DNA from: Thiotrichaceae bacterium
GTDB taxonomy: Bacteria > Pseudomonadota > Gammaproteobacteria > Thiotrichales > Thiotrichaceae
DNA length: 9,498 nt
NCBI GenBank assembly: GCA_024762625.1
Contig: JANTHA010000072.1
Coordinates: 1-9,498 of the forward strand
Direction: 5' to 3'
Part shown: piece by piece, positions 1 to 8,286 of the stretch
Layout: each line of letters opens with the position of its first letter
Position numbering within the stretch: position 1 is the stretch's first letter
The notes under the pieces: model-generated
Database searches by the model: none
Told to the model about the DNA's origin: nothing
Seen by the model: the letters and a program-made list of their open reading frames with translations, nothing else
Translations under genes and position numbers: made by a program

Positions 1-927
1 CTGCCCGGCATTGTCAGTCAACTATGGGAGGAGCGCGATGCCGCCAAACACGCTAACAATCAACCGCTTTCCCATGCAATCAAGATCATCATGAACTCAT
101 TTTACGGCGTGCTCGGCTCCTTTGGTTGCCGCTTTTTCAACCCACAGCTCGCCAGCAGCATCACCAAACGCGGCCACCAGATTATCCAGAAAAGCAAGGA
201 GATTATCGAACAACAAGGCTATACCGTCATTTACGGCGATACCGACTCGGTGTTTGTATTGCTTGGCGAAGGCAAATCGGAAAGCGCCTGTCAACAGATT
301 GGCGAACAATTACAAACGCTGCTTAATGACTGGTGGCGACAGCATCTTGCAGAACAGTTTCAGCTTGAATCGCACCTTGAAATCGAATTTGAGACACACT
401 ATCTGCGCTTTTTGATGCCTACCCTTCGCGGCGCGGAAACAGGCAGCAAAAAGCGTTATGCGGGCATGGTCAACAAAAACGGCGTACACAAAATGATCTA
501 CAAGGGGCTGGAGTCGGTGCGCAGCGACTGGACGCTTCTGGCGCGCGAGTTTCAGCAAGAACTGTACCAGCGAATTTTTCATAAGGAACCGTTTGAAGAC
601 TACATCAAACAGGTTCATGATGATCTGCTACAAGGAAAACTCAACGACAAACTCACCTATGCCAAACGACTGCGCCGCCCACTGGAAAGCTATACCAGCA
701 CCCAGCCGCCACAAGTCAAAGCCGCCCGAAAAATGAAAAACCCGGGACGAAAAATACACTACATCATCACGCTCAACGGCCCGGAGCCGACCGAAAAAAT
801 TACCTCAATCCCGGACTACCAGCATTATGTGGACAAGCAACTCGCGCCCGTCGCCGACAGCATACTGCATTTCCTGGGTACATCGTTCGAGAAAATCACC
901 GCTCGGCAGATGGATGTATTTGGATAA
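1..927 (+). CDS. polB: DNA polymerase II, C-terminal part (5'-truncated by window edge)
   Basis: Family B DNA polymerase used in E. coli for translesion synthesis and replication restart under the SOS response. The reading frame is open from base 1, so the gene starts upstream; 308 residues of the palm and thumb are present and the stop is TAA. Numbering from base 1, the visible motifs are KIIMNSFYG at 28-36 (motif B of family B polymerases), YGDTDS at 78-83 (motif C with two catalytic aspartates), GSKKRYAG at 148-155 and KGLESVRSDWT at 168-178. These match what I recall of E. coli Pol II closely, including the late RLRRPL and NGPEP segments. The exonuclease domain and start lie outside the window, so its integrity and any LexA box cannot be judged. 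The gene converges on nadE with 17 bases between stop codons and no obvious terminator. Confidence 0.95.
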   Translation: MPGIVSQLWEERDAAKHANNQPLSHAIKIIMNSFYGVLGSFGCRFFNPQLASSITKRGHQIIQKSKEIIEQQGYTVIYGDTDSVFVLLGEGKSESACQQIGEQLQTLLNDWWRQHLAEQFQLESHLEIEFETHYLRFLMPTLRGAETGSKKRYAGMVNKNGVHKMIYKGLESVRSDWTLLAREFQQELYQRIFHKEPFEDYIKQVHDDLLQGKLNDKLTYAKRLRRPLESYTSTQPPQVKAARKMKNPGRKIHYIITLNGPEPTEKITSIPDYQHYVDKQLAPVADSILHFLGTSFEKITARQMDVFG

Positions 928-944
928 TCCCTGTCTGATTTTAT

Positions 945-2588
945 CTATCGCAAATGCCAGCGATAATGCGAGGTAATCGGGTAGCGTCGATCCTTGCCGA
1001 AGGCGCGTTTGCTGATGCGCACACCGGGGGCGGCCTGACGGCGCTTGTACTCATTGAGCAACACCATTTTAGCGACCCGCTCGACGGTTTCAGCATCGTA
1101 GCCTTGCGCGACAATCTCATCGACGCTTTGAAATTCTTCGATGAACATGCGTAGGATTGCATCCAGCACATCGTAGGGCGGCAGCGAATCTTCATCGACC
1201 TGATCGGGAGCAAGCTCAGCCGAAGGCGGGCGGGTAATTACACGGTTGGGAATAATTTCACCGTCGCCCTGCCCATTTCGATAGCGCGCCAGATCATAGA
1301 CCATTGTTTTAAACACATCTTTTAGCGGCGCAAAACCGCCCGCCATATCGCCGTAGAGTGTCGCATAACCCACCGCCATTTCGCTTTTATTGCCGGTTGC
1401 GAGCAGCATCTTGCCGAGCTTGTTTGAGATCGCCATAAGCAATACGCCACGCGAGCGCGCCTGGATATTTTCTTCGGTTACGTCGCGTCCCTGCCCGTCA
1501 AATGCGTTTTCCAGCGCCTTCATGAAACTATCAAAAATCGGCGCAATCGGGATTTCATGATATTTAACCCCTAGTGTCCGCGCCTGTTGCGCCGCATCGA
1601 CTTTACTGATATCGGCGGTATAGTGAAACGGCATCATCACCGCCTCGACATTTTCCGCGCCCAATGCATCCACCGCTATCGCCAGAGTGAGCGCTGAATC
1701 AATACCCCCGGACAAACCCAGGATCGCGCCGGGAAAACCGTTTTTATGTACATAGTCTTTGACGCCCAGCACCAGCGCATCATAGATGCGTTGTTGCTTG
1801 CTGCTCTTGCGCGGCTCGATGGGCTTGATTGCTTTTTCAAAGGGCAATGCATGAGTAAAAACCCCCGCGTCAAACACAGGGGCCTGAAAAACAAGTTGCC
1901 CCGTCCTGTCAAAGATCAGCGAATCGCCATCGAAGACCAGTTCATCCTGCCCGCCGCACAGATTGGCGTACACAATCGGCAAGTCATATTGGCGGCTGCG
2001 CCTTTCCAGCAAGGAGAGACGCTCACTTTCCTTATCAGCCCGAAACGGCGATGCGTTCAGTACAAATACGGCTTCAGCATCCGCTTTCTTTGCGGCTTTG
2101 ATAGGCGACTCTTTCCAGATATCCTCACAAATCAGCAAGCCGATTTTGCGTCCGGCAATCTCGACAACTGGCGATTGATGTTTAAAATGCTGACCGCGTC
2201 GAAAGTAACGTTTTTCATCAAACACGCGGTAATTGGGCAAATTCTGCTTGGCGTATTCGGCAATGATTTCGCCATCGCGCAATACGCAAGCCATATTGAA
2301 CAGCATGCCGTCACGTTCCACCGGCGCGCCAAGCACCACCGTTATGTCCTTTGCTTGAGACGCAATCTCATGCAAGACTTTTTCCACTTTTTTCAGAAAC
2401 GCCGGGCGAAACAGCAAATCCTCCGGCGGATAACCAGTGAGCGCCAGCTCCGGGAATAACACAACGTCCGCCTGTTGCGATTTTGCATCGGCAATGGAAT
2501 CCAGAACCAGCCGGCTGTTTTGTGTAAATGAGCCAACAATGGGGTTAATCTGAGCAATACTGATTTTCAAGTTTGCGTGTGCCGTCAT
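945..2588 (-). CDS. nadE: Glutamine-dependent NAD+ synthetase
   Basis: Makes NAD+ from nicotinic acid adenine dinucleotide and ATP in the cytoplasm, using ammonia released from glutamine. It is a 547-residue two-domain protein, as expected for the glutamine-using form. The N-terminal nitrilase-type amidase (about 7-260) shows the Glu-Lys-Cys triad: E47 in FPELALTGYPPEDLL, K114 in KQNLPNYRVFDEKRYF and C154 in LLICEDIW. The C-terminal synthetase (about 265-547) has the PP-loop ATP motif SGGIDSA at 293-299 and ATGNKSE at 397-403. All key residues are present. The ATG start lies 4 bases after the sucD stop and has no good Shine-Dalgarno at normal spacing, so translation is probably coupled to sucD. 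A TTG six codons downstream is a less likely start. The gene ends with TAG and is the last gene of the sucC-sucD-nadE operon. Confidence 0.97.
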   Translation of the reverse strand: MTAHANLKISIAQINPIVGSFTQNSRLVLDSIADAKSQQADVVLFPELALTGYPPEDLLFRPAFLKKVEKVLHEIASQAKDITVVLGAPVERDGMLFNMACVLRDGEIIAEYAKQNLPNYRVFDEKRYFRRGQHFKHQSPVVEIAGRKIGLLICEDIWKESPIKAAKKADAEAVFVLNASPFRADKESERLSLLERRSRQYDLPIVYANLCGGQDELVFDGDSLIFDRTGQLVFQAPVFDAGVFTHALPFEKAIKPIEPRKSSKQQRIYDALVLGVKDYVHKNGFPGAILGLSGGIDSALTLAIAVDALGAENVEAVMMPFHYTADISKVDAAQQARTLGVKYHEIPIAPIFDSFMKALENAFDGQGRDVTEENIQARSRGVLLMAISNKLGKMLLATGNKSEMAVGYATLYGDMAGGFAPLKDVFKTMVYDLARYRNGQGDGEIIPNRVITRPPSAELAPDQVDEDSLPPYDVLDAILRMFIEEFQSVDEIVAQGYDAETVERVAKMVLLNEYKRRQAAPGVRISKRAFGKDRRYPITSHYRWHLR

Positions 2589-2592
2589 GCTA

Positions 2593-3465
2593 TTACAATT
2601 TAGCCTTCATGCGCTCGCCCATCTCCGTCAACGCTCTGACAACATCAACACCCGCCGCTTCCAGCGCAGCGATTTTATCTTCCGCTGTGCCTTTGCCGCC
2701 GGAAATTATTGCACCTGCGTGTCCCATACGTTTGCCAGCGGGCGCGGTGACGCCTGCGATATAAGCGACAACTGGTTTGCTAACATTTGCCTTGATAAAC
2801 TCAGCCGCCTCTTCTTCGGCTGTGCCGCCAATTTCGCCGACCATGATAATGCCTTCGGTTTGCGGATCTTTTTCAAACAGGGTTAAACAGTCGATAAAAT
2901 TCATGCCCTGAATTGGATCGCCGCCTATGCCAATGCAGGTGGATTGCCCCAGCCCCGCCAACGTGGTCTGATGCACGGCTTCATAGGTGAGCGTGCCGGA
3001 GCGCGAGATAATGCCGACTTTACCAACCTGGTGAATGGCGCCCGGCATGATGCCGATTTTACATTCGCCGGGCGTAATAATGCCGGGGCAATTGGGGCCG
3101 ATCAAGTAGGCGTCTGGATAATCAACCAGCAGCGTTTCCTTTACCTTGAGCATATCCAGCACGGGGATGCCTTCGGTAATACAGGCAATCACCTTGATCC
3201 CTGCGCTCGCCGCTTCTAATATTGCATCGGCGGCAAATGGCGGCGGCACAAATATCATGCTGGCGTCCGCACCAGTCTGTTTAACCGCATCTGAAACGGT
3301 ATTGAAGACCGGTCTGTCCAGATGCGTTTGCCCGCCTTTGCCAGGCGTTACGCCGCCGACAAGCTGTGTGCCGTATTCAATCGCCTGATCTGCATGGAAG
3401 GTTCCCTGCTTGCCGGTAAAACCCTGTACGATGACTCTGGTGTTTTTATTGACGAGGATGCTCAT
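2593..3465 (-). CDS. sucD: Succinyl-CoA synthetase (ADP-forming), alpha subunit
   Basis: With SucC it interconverts succinyl-CoA and succinate while making ATP or GTP by substrate-level phosphorylation in the TCA cycle. The 290-residue length is standard (289 in E. coli). The N-terminal CoA-binding Rossmann domain shows [10 protein letters not shown] from residue 15. IGPNCPGI follows at 122-129. The C-terminal ligase domain carries [10 protein letters not shown], with H249 as the expected phosphohistidine that passes phosphate between subunits. The ATG overlaps the sucC stop as ATGA (3462-3465). A strong Shine-Dalgarno, AGGAGA, lies at 3470-3475 (minus-strand sense) inside the end of sucC, so the two subunits are probably made in step. 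No truncation or missing catalytic residue is seen. Confidence 0.98.
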   Translation of the reverse strand: MSILVNKNTRVIVQGFTGKQGTFHADQAIEYGTQLVGGVTPGKGGQTHLDRPVFNTVSDAVKQTGADASMIFVPPPFAADAILEAASAGIKVIACITEGIPVLDMLKVKETLLVDYPDAYLIGPNCPGIITPGECKIGIMPGAIHQVGKVGIISRSGTLTYEAVHQTTLAGLGQSTCIGIGGDPIQGMNFIDCLTLFEKDPQTEGIIMVGEIGGTAEEEAAEFIKANVSKPVVAYIAGVTAPAGKRMGHAGAIISGGKGTAEDKIAALEAAGVDVVRALTEMGERMKAKL

Positions 3466-4634
3466 GCCTTCTCTCCTCTGGCCGCTGCGACAATCTTGTC
3501 CGCGGCTTGATCCAGTGAACTTGCGCTAATAATACTTAAACCACTATCCGCTAGCAGCTTTCTTCCTTGTTCAACGTTGGTGCCTTCCAGACGCACCACC
3601 ACGGGTACACTGATATCGACTTCATTAACCGCCTGTATTATCCCTTCCGCAATCAGGTCGCAGCGCACGATGCCGCCAAAGATGTTCACCAGTATCCCTT
3701 TTACATTGGGATCAGACAGTATGATTTTAAATGCTTCTGCAACTCGCTCGGCCGTTGTGCCGCCGCCCACGTCCAGAAAGTTGGCCGGTTCGCCGCCATG
3801 CAGTTTGATCAGATCCATAGTCGCCATCGCCAGCCCGGCGCCATTGACCATGCAACCAATATCGCCGTCCAGATGAATATAGTTCAGCTGAAATTGTGAC
3901 GCCCTGGCTTCACGCTCGTCTTCCTGTGTTATATCGCGCATTTCCTGCAAATCGGGGTGACGATAGAGCGCATTGTCATCCAGGTTGATTTTAGCGTCCA
4001 ACGCCAGCAAATCGCCTTCGCCAGTCACCACTAATGGATTAATTTCAAGCAATGAGGCGTCTTTTTCAATAAACAGTTTGACCAGTGAACCAAGCAAGTT
4101 TGTGAACTGGCGAATTTGCGCGCCCACCAGCCCCAGCGCAAACGCCAGATTTCGTCCAATATAGGGTTGGTAGCCCGCAATCGGAGAAATGGTTTCGGTG
4201 AGTATTTTGTCAGGCGTTTTTGCTGCAACCTCCTCAATATTCATGCCGCCTTCGGTCGACGCCATCACGGTAATGCGGCGCGTGGCGCGGTCAATCACCA
4301 AAGACAAATACAGCTCGTTTTTAATATCGCTGAGTGATTCAATCAATAGCGTATTGATCGGCAAGCCATGGGCATCGGTCTGATGCGTCTTCAGCGTATG
4401 TCCAAGTAATTTTTCAGCGGCGCTTTTGGCATCATCAAGATTACTGACAATTTTCACGCCGCCCGCCTTGCCGCGACCGCCCGCATGCACCTGCGCCTTG
4501 ATTGCCCAGCCATTACCGCCCAGTTTCTTAGTCGCAGATTCCAGTTCATCCAGTGAATTAATCGCTATTCCCGGCGGCGTCGGCAATCCATACTGGGAAA
4601 AAAGCTGTTTTGACTGATATTCGTGGAGATTCAT
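3462..4634 (-). CDS. sucC: Succinyl-CoA synthetase (ADP-forming), beta subunit
   Basis: Beta subunit of the TCA-cycle succinyl-CoA synthetase; it binds the nucleotide and succinate and partners SucD, encoded immediately downstream. The 390-residue protein starts [12 protein letters not shown], the family's usual N-terminus, and has a normal length. The ATP-grasp domain (about 1-240) includes [12 protein letters not shown] at 50-61 and the metal-binding region LLEINPLVV at 195-203. The C-terminal ligase-CoA domain includes [11 protein letters not shown] at 264-274, [13 protein letters not shown] at 280-292, [10 protein letters not shown] at 317-326 and [11 protein letters not shown] at 347-357. 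The start is supported by GGAAAG (plus-strand 4643-4648) with 8 bases to the ATG. It is the first gene of the minus-strand operon. The 2-oxoglutarate dehydrogenase genes often found beside sucCD are not in the window. Confidence 0.98.
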   Translation of the reverse strand: MNLHEYQSKQLFSQYGLPTPPGIAINSLDELESATKKLGGNGWAIKAQVHAGGRGKAGGVKIVSNLDDAKSAAEKLLGHTLKTHQTDAHGLPINTLLIESLSDIKNELYLSLVIDRATRRITVMASTEGGMNIEEVAAKTPDKILTETISPIAGYQPYIGRNLAFALGLVGAQIRQFTNLLGSLVKLFIEKDASLLEINPLVVTGEGDLLALDAKINLDDNALYRHPDLQEMRDITQEDEREARASQFQLNYIHLDGDIGCMVNGAGLAMATMDLIKLHGGEPANFLDVGGGTTAERVAEAFKIILSDPNVKGILVNIFGGIVRCDLIAEGIIQAVNEVDISVPVVVRLEGTNVEQGRKLLADSGLSIISASSLDQAADKIVAAARGEKA

Positions 4635-4758
4635 ATTGTTATCTTTCCGTTTATCTGTTTCTCTGATTTAGTTCGCAATATAGCCGAAAAATGTTTCCAA
4701 TACAGTGGTAATATTTGAGAACCAATAAAATTTTTACTTTTAACCGAGATTTTTTCCT
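4635..4758. promoter_or_regulatory. Divergent spacer with the sucC and PP0621-pilS promoters (weakly resolved)
   Basis: This 124-base AT-rich spacer separates the divergently transcribed sucCD-nadE and PP0621-pilS-pilR groups, so it should hold promoters for both. On the minus strand, TATATT (plus-strand 4677-4682) matches five of six bases of a sigma-70 -10 box and would give a short leader to sucC, but no good -35 sits at 16-18 bases. On the plus strand, TTGAGA at 4715-4720 could be a -35 box, followed after 17 bases only by a poor TTTTAA. I see no sigma-54 -24/-12 element. A regulatory role is inferred from gene orientation; the exact boxes are guesses. Confidence 0.45.
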
Positions 4759-5010
4759 ATGGGACGCCTTTTTTTCATTCTCGTTCTGCTGGCAGTCAGC
4801 TTGTATGGTGTAAAATTGCTAAGAGCAAAGCTGGATGAACCATCCAGAAAGTCCAGAAAACTGGACAGGGACACATCAACGACTGCAAGCAATAATCAAA
4901 AAATAGTCAAGTGTCTTCACTGTGGTTTACATATTCCAGAAAAAGAAGCAATAAAAAAAGGGGATAAAAATTTTTGCAGCATCGAGCACGCCAGCCGTCA
5001 TCTGTCATAA
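4759..5010 (+). CDS. Small membrane-anchored Cys/His-rich protein, PP0621-like family
   Basis: Function unknown. The 83-residue protein has an N-terminal hydrophobic segment (about 4-20, MGRLFFILVLLAVSLYGVKL) that would anchor it in the inner membrane. A charged, low-complexity linker follows (about 22-47). The C-terminal domain has C52, C55, H58, C73, H77 and H81, in the pattern KCLHCGLH then FCSIEH. This looks like a small treble-clef or zinc-ribbon metal site. From memory it resembles the PP0621 family of uncharacterised proteins found beside pilS in several beta- and gammaproteobacteria. Its last 37 bases overlap the start of pilS, which suggests co-transcription and possible translational coupling. 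The ATG has no clear Shine-Dalgarno, but the MGR plus hydrophobic start fits the family. Metal binding and any link to PilS are inferences. Confidence 0.82.
   Translation: MGRLFFILVLLAVSLYGVKLLRAKLDEPSRKSRKLDRDTSTTASNNQKIVKCLHCGLHIPEKEAIKKGDKNFCSIEHASRHLS
4958..4964 (+). promoter_or_regulatory. Ribosome binding site that decides the pilS TTG start
   Basis: AAGGGGA lies inside the preceding small gene with 9 bases to the TTG at 4974. The pilS frame is closed by an in-frame TAA at 4965-4967, so TTG 4974 is the only ATG/GTG/TTG start between that stop and the first membrane segment. Position and spacing both support this unusual start. Confidence 0.6.
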
Positions 5011-6740
5011 GCAGCATTGCAAAAGCAACGCCTCCTGCAAAAAGCAAAGCTGCGCGCATAGAAAGTAACACGAATAAACCCAAAGATTTCAAACAGGCGC
5101 AAACATCAGCGCCAAGGGATAAAAACACAGACCAGCATATTGTTATCAACCCGGATCCATGGAGTCCGCTACAGCTTTACAGCATCTACCGTCTGGTTCT
5201 GGCCGGTATCTTGCTGATCATCACCTTAAGCAACGTCATCCCGATACAAATCGGCGCCTATGATCCCGACGTATTTACACAAGCGGCCAATAGCTATGTC
5301 TTGTTTGCCATATCTGGCATATTTTTAACCCATTTTCGCTGGCCGGCCTTCTCGATCCAGGTCTATTTTCACAGCGCCACCGACATTGTTTTTCTATTGG
5401 CGATCATCTACGCCAGCGGCGGCCTCAGTTCGGGACTAAGCATTTTAATATTGCTACCGGTTATTCTGCCTAGCGTACTGAAGCCTGGACAGGGTTCGCT
5501 GTTCCTCTCCGCCATGACTGTAATATGTCTTCTAGGAATTCAGTTTTACTGGGAAAGCATGAGTGCTGGCGGCGCTAATGATGCCTCGCAGATGATGCAC
5601 ACCGGCATTCTGGCACTTTTTATCATGACCATTTCGTGGATGGCGGGCGTCTGGTTTGAAAAAGCCTCGTTAACCGCAGAACTGGCGAAACGTCGGGGTA
5701 TTGACCTCGCCAATCTATCGCAATTGAACCAGTCGATTCTGGATCAATTGGAGACCGGCATCATTGTGCTGGAGCATTCTGGACGAATCCGTCATATGAA
5801 TCCTTCCTCATGGGATATGCTTGGTCAACCCGAGGACTGGCGTGAAAGGAATCTGGGAGAATTTGCGCCTGAACTTAACGCTCATCTAAAAATCTGGATT
5901 GAAAATATTTGCCCGAAAGTCGCCAGTTTTGACATTAAACATCGCAAAACCACCGAGATAACCATCCGGCTTTCCCAACTGGGATCGCGCGACAAAGGCG
6001 TCGTGCTCATGTATCTGGAAGACACCAGCGCCCAGAGAGAAAAACAGCAAGGCATCAAAATGGCCTCGCTGGGGCAATTAACCGCCAATATCGCCCACGA
6101 AATCAGAAACCCGCTGGGAGCCATCAGCCACGCTGCACAATTACTTTCCGAATCAGAAGCCCTTGATAAAACAGAAAACCGCATGGTGCAAATCATCCAG
6201 TCAAATTCGGTGCGCATGAATACCACCATCCAGAGTGTTTTGAATGTATCGCGAAAAAAGAACCCGCGCCGCGAGACACTTGTACTGAAAGCCTGGCTTC
6301 AGGAATTCATCAATGACTTTGTGATGCAGTCCACATTGCAGAAACACCAGATTAGCCTGTTTATTGAACCTTCAAACGCCGAAATTCAATTTGATCCGGA
6401 ACATCTTCAACAGGTCTTATGGAACCTGTGCCGCAATGCCGAAAAATATGCCCGCGAAAACGTGGCTGACCTGCACATCGACATCCAGGGTAGCCATCCG
6501 CTACACACTCGCGACATCATGCTGAATATCATGGATAATGGAAAAGGCATTCCTGATCAGAATATTGATCGGCTTTTTGAACCCTTTTATACGACCAGCA
6601 CGCGCGGCACAGGGCTTGGTTTATTCATGGCGCGGGAGTTATGTTTAAGCAATAGCGCCAGTCTGGATTACGTCAAACTGCCCGCAGGCGGAAGCTGCTT
6701 TCGACTGATTTTTTCTCACGCCAGATTAAATGAAAAATAA
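4974..6740 (+). CDS. pilS: Sensor histidine kinase PilS
   Basis: Inner-membrane histidine kinase that phosphorylates PilR; in Pseudomonas the pair controls pilin (pilA) transcription with sigma-54. The 588-residue protein has a 62-residue basic, Lys/Ala/Ser-rich N-terminal tail. Next comes WSPLQLYSIYRLV, the usual entry to the PilS membrane domain, with about six hydrophobic segments (near 71-90, 107-119, 136-147, 152-168, 176-191 and 211-228). A PAS-like domain spans about 250-350 (LDQLETGIIVLEHSGRI). The kinase core has the H-box ANIAHEIRNPL (H375), N-box WNLCRNAEKY (N484, N488), G1 box DNGKGI (521-526), F box LFEPFYTT and G2 box GTGLGL (545-550), so it should be active. The start is TTG, overlapping the previous gene by 37 bases. 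The N-terminal tail seems longer than usual for PilS. The downstream pilR gene confirms the assignment. Confidence 0.93.
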   Translation: MQHRARQPSSVISSIAKATPPAKSKAARIESNTNKPKDFKQAQTSAPRDKNTDQHIVINPDPWSPLQLYSIYRLVLAGILLIITLSNVIPIQIGAYDPDVFTQAANSYVLFAISGIFLTHFRWPAFSIQVYFHSATDIVFLLAIIYASGGLSSGLSILILLPVILPSVLKPGQGSLFLSAMTVICLLGIQFYWESMSAGGANDASQMMHTGILALFIMTISWMAGVWFEKASLTAELAKRRGIDLANLSQLNQSILDQLETGIIVLEHSGRIRHMNPSSWDMLGQPEDWRERNLGEFAPELNAHLKIWIENICPKVASFDIKHRKTTEITIRLSQLGSRDKGVVLMYLEDTSAQREKQQGIKMASLGQLTANIAHEIRNPLGAISHAAQLLSESEALDKTENRMVQIIQSNSVRMNTTIQSVLNVSRKKNPRRETLVLKAWLQEFINDFVMQSTLQKHQISLFIEPSNAEIQFDPEHLQQVLWNLCRNAEKYARENVADLHIDIQGSHPLHTRDIMLNIMDNGKGIPDQNIDRLFEPFYTTSTRGTGLGLFMARELCLSNSASLDYVKLPAGGSCFRLIFSHARLNEK

Positions 6741-6765
6741 CTTCGGCCTTATTGAAACATGATGA

Positions 6766-6796
6766 TCCGTTTTGGATTCTTTATGAATAAAGCGGA
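6766..6796 (+). other. Hairpin in the pilS-pilR spacer
   Basis: The 98-base spacer between pilS and pilR can fold. Bases 6766-6774 (TCCGTTTTG) pair with 6788-6796 (TAAAGCGGA), including two G-U pairs. After a two-base bulge, TTC 6777-6779 pairs with GAA 6785-6787, closing a five-base loop. No U-run follows on either strand, so it is not a standard terminator. It could be an mRNA-processing, stabilising or attenuating element that sets the PilS:PilR ratio, or chance in AT-rich DNA. Pairing is read by eye; function is speculation. Confidence 0.35.
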
Positions 6797-6838
6797 ATAA
6801 ATTAACATGACACATAATTATAAAAAGAAGACAGAAAA

Positions 6839-8260
6839 ATGACACCACAACGCGTTCTAGTAATTGATGATGAACCAGATATTCGCGAGCTGTTAGAGCT
6901 GACTTTACTGCGAATGGGTCTGGAAACAAGCACGGCTGGCAATGTAAAGGATGCGCTTTTGGCCATCCAGGAGTTCAAGCCAGATCTGTGTCTAACTGAT
7001 ATGAAGCTGCCCGATGGCGACGGTTTCGATGTTGTGCGCTATATTCAACGCGAATGTCCACATATGCCTGTTGCCGTCATTACGGCGTTTGGCAGCATGG
7101 AAGCAGCGATTGAGGCATTAAAAGCAGGGGCCTATGATTTCGTATCAAAACCAGTTGATCTAAGCAAATTGCGCGATCTGGTCAATACAGCGCTGAAGCT
7201 TTCAGAAGGCAGCGCTTCTGTTCCGACTTCCGGAAAACCCGTTGCAATGGATAGCCCGATACTTGGCAATTCGCCCGCCATACAACAATTAAAAGCGACA
7301 ATTGTAAAACTGGCCAGAAGCCAGGCGCCTGTTTTTATTCATGGCGAATCGGGCAGTGGCAAGGAACTGGTCGCCAAACAGATTCACAAACAAAGCCCCA
7401 GGGCGAATGGCGGCTTCATACCTGTAAACTGCGGCGCAATTCCGGAAAGCCTGATGGAAAGCGAGTTTTTTGGCCACAAGAAGGGAAGTTTCACTGGCGC
7501 TGTAGAAGACAAACAAGGTCTTTTCCAGGCGGCTCATCATGGAACCCTGTTTCTGGACGAGGTCGCAGACCTGCCCTTAAGCATGCAGGTTAAATTATTA
7601 CGCGCCATCCAGGAAAAAGCCATCAAACCCGTTGGCGGCGTTGAAGAATTACCAATCGACACGCGCATTTTAAGCGCCACACACAAAGACCTTGAAAAAG
7701 AAGTCCAAAACGGACGTTTCCGTCAGGATTTGTACTATCGACTCAACGTGATCAAGCTGGATGTGCCGTCATTAAAACGACGCGGCGACGACATTCTGCT
7801 ATTGGCGGATCACTTCCTCAAATTGATTGCACAACGTTGGCAACTTGATGATATACAGTTATCCGAAGAAGCCAAAGCAACGCTAAGCCAATATGCTTTT
7901 CCAGGCAATGTGCGCGAACTGGAAAATATTCTGGAACGCGCCAGCACCTTATGCGATCACAACATTATTCACCCTGAAGACCTGCAATTACCCGAGCTGG
8001 CGTCTGTTGCATCTATTGCCTCTGAACAAAACAGCACAAACACGCCAGGCAATAGCGTTAAGGAAATCAGTCAAAAACAAACGACTCTTGATAGCGACGC
8101 CGTTTTCCCCCATTTAACGCAAAGCAATGAAAAAGAACAAATCCTGACGGCGCTGGATCAAACACGCTGGAATCGCACTGCTGCAGCAAAATTGCTCGGC
8201 ATGACATTCAGGCAATTACGTTATCGCATCAAAAAATATGAATTAGACCAAAAATACTGA
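6839..8260 (+). CDS. pilR: Sigma-54-dependent response regulator PilR
   Basis: NtrC-type activator phosphorylated by PilS; it drives open-complex formation by sigma-54 RNA polymerase at pilin and related promoters. The 473-residue protein has three domains. The receiver (about 4-120) has acidic residues D10, D11 and E12, phospho-acceptor D54 in LTDMKLPDG, T82 and K104. The AAA+ domain (about 140-370) has Walker A GESGSGKE at 169-176, the sigma-54 contact loop GSFTGA at 216-221 (a GAFTGA variant common in PilR), Walker B GTLFLDEV at 235-242 and FPGNVRELEN at 354-363. A Ser/Thr/Gln-rich linker (about 385-428) leads to a C-terminal Fis-type helix-turn-helix (about 431-468, with NRTAAAKLLGMTFRQLRYRI). 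All catalytic residues are present. The ATG has only a modest purine stretch (AAGAAG) upstream. The gene lies 98 bases after pilS; no pilin gene is visible. Confidence 0.95.
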   Translation: MTPQRVLVIDDEPDIRELLELTLLRMGLETSTAGNVKDALLAIQEFKPDLCLTDMKLPDGDGFDVVRYIQRECPHMPVAVITAFGSMEAAIEALKAGAYDFVSKPVDLSKLRDLVNTALKLSEGSASVPTSGKPVAMDSPILGNSPAIQQLKATIVKLARSQAPVFIHGESGSGKELVAKQIHKQSPRANGGFIPVNCGAIPESLMESEFFGHKKGSFTGAVEDKQGLFQAAHHGTLFLDEVADLPLSMQVKLLRAIQEKAIKPVGGVEELPIDTRILSATHKDLEKEVQNGRFRQDLYYRLNVIKLDVPSLKRRGDDILLLADHFLKLIAQRWQLDDIQLSEEAKATLSQYAFPGNVRELENILERASTLCDHNIIHPEDLQLPELASVASIASEQNSTNTPGNSVKEISQKQTTLDSDAVFPHLTQSNEKEQILTALDQTRWNRTAAAKLLGMTFRQLRYRIKKYELDQKY

Positions 8261-8286
8261 AAAACAACCTGAAATGAAGTAATTAC

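Noticed and set aside
946..965. Six-base-pair hairpin at the 3' end of nadE as a terminator
   Set aside because: No run of T follows the stem on either strand, and it lies within the last codons of nadE.
1746..2459. Plus-strand 237-codon ORF antisense to nadE
   Set aside because: Its protein resembles nothing known to me, and the opposite strand holds a complete NAD+ synthetase with all catalytic residues. It is a coding-strand shadow.
6759..6800. Thirteen-codon ORF (MMIRFGFFMNKAE) in the pilS-pilR spacer
   Set aside because: No ribosome binding site was seen, and it coincides with the hairpin. There is nothing to support translation.
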